A stretch of DNA of 64,000 nucleotides from Hemileia vastatrix (taxonomy: Eukaryota > Basidiomycota > Pucciniomycetes > Pucciniales > Zaghouaniaceae), in contig JASXTE010000011.1 in NCBI GenBank assembly GCA_030280995.1, positions 21,137,817 to 21,201,816 of the forward strand. The letters are read 5' to 3'. Below the pieces are notes generated by a model. It ran no database searches. It was not told where the DNA came from and worked only from the letters and a program-made list of their open reading frames with translations. The translations under genes were made by a program, and so were the position numbers. Positions within the stretch are counted from its first letter, which is position 1, and the number at the start of each line of letters is the position of its first letter. Positions 63,316 through 64,000 of this stretch are shown here, in pieces.

Positions 63316-64000
63316 AATTTCTTTTCTTTTTCTTTCTTTCTTTAAAATCTAAACACCTCTTAAATTTCTTAACCTTGTTTTCTCTTTTCTCTCTCTTCTT
63401 TTTCTTTCTTCTACTTCTATATAATTTTTCTCTAAAAACCAACTAAAAGTAAAATCAAAAGTAAAATTAAATAAAATAAAATAAAATAAAATAAAAATAA
63501 AATAAAATAAATAGAATAAACATAAGCAATAAAATAAAAAATAAAATAAAATAAAATAAATAGAATTAACATAAATAATAAAATAAAATAAAAAACTCTT
63601 AAATCTCTCTAAATATTTTCTTTCTTTTCTCTTTTTCAATTCTCTAAAATACATTCTTTTCTTAAATTTAAAATTCTCTTTAAAATTTTCTTCTCTAAAA
63701 ATTTATTCTCTCTTTAAAAATTTTCTTTTCTTCGAACCATCAAATCTTGTACGGCACGACCATTTCCTCGAACTTAACTTCAACCTCTAAATCTCCCTAT
63801 AATAATTCTTCAAACAAATGATTCTTCTTTTCAAATTCTCTTTAAATTCTAAATTCTGTTTTTTTTCTTTTCTTTCTTCTTCCTCTCTTTTCAACTAAAA
63901 TTTCCTAAAAAAAAAAAAAAAAAAATTTCTTCTTTCATTAAATTCTCAATTTAACAAACTCATCTCAATCACCAACCGTTTCTTTTTCTCTCTCTTTTTC
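63316..64000. other. GypC 3' non-coding region
   Basis: C/T-rich with an (AAAAT)n tract at about 63460-63590 and an A run near 63908. No polypurine tract or second LTR was recognised before the window ends. Confidence 0.6.

Larger units (their letters stand above)
57653..64000 (+). mobile_element. GypC: Ty3/gypsy chromovirus, 3' end outside the window
   Basis: LTR 57653-58426, primer site, gag, protease, reverse transcriptase, RNase H, integrase, chromodomain, then non-coding sequence to the window end. All plus strand. Stops in most segments, mostly TGA. Richer in TCGA sites and in GC than its surroundings. Confidence 0.85.

Overview
This window reads as a transposon-saturated, AT-rich stretch of a fungal genome, most likely a rust (Pucciniales). 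The clues are Ty3/gypsy gag proteins of rust type, Tet-like 2OG-Fe(II) oxygenase genes inside DNA transposons, short fungal introns, and no recognisable host gene anywhere. No rRNA, tRNA or CRISPR was seen. The element names used here (HarbX, Y, W, V, Z; GypA, B, C) are local labels.

Layout. 1-6894: a near-perfect palindrome of two Harbinger-like copies (HarbX cut by the window edge, HarbY complete) around a 481-bp spacer. 6895-14464: the rest of HarbW, the older element that HarbY entered. Its accessory gene is split between the spacer and 6895. 14588-18290: a second, unrelated PIF/Harbinger-type element in decay, with a fold-back repeat. 18941-19671: a MITE and a copia protease relic. 20256-54955: a Russian doll. 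An IS630/Tc1-like transposase gene is split by HarbV (20680-54312), which is split by HarbZ (22144-51993), which is split by the chromovirus GypB (26072-48358), which is split by GypA (27766-41514). Each level has its own target duplication (ATT, AAT, ATGAG, ACGT). 54953-57600: one end of a CACTA-like element, then an inverted-repeat unit whose core is about 210 copies of a 7-bp satellite. 57653-64000: the 5' LTR and coding part of a third Ty3/gypsy element, GypC, whose 3' LTR lies outside.

How the genes relate. The Harbinger-like family has termini AGGGGGTGTCAG, a 3-bp duplication AAT/ATT, a subterminal palindrome, and three genes: a DDE transposase, a SANT/Myb-like coiled-coil accessory protein and a Tet-like oxygenase. 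HarbZ keeps the best oxygenase: its frame is open once GypB is removed. GypA has gag-protease and pol joined by a -1 frameshift site, with pol broken by a single TGA. It also carries two intact, spliced antisense genes with Zn2Cys6-type cysteine clusters, and about 20 copies of a hairpin motif with covarying stems. GypC has sequence signs of Tf1-type self-priming, and six TGA stops that look like CGA to TGA changes.

Limits: everything was read by eye. Family calls rest on motifs, intron borders are predictions, and boundaries described as 'about' may be off by tens of bases.
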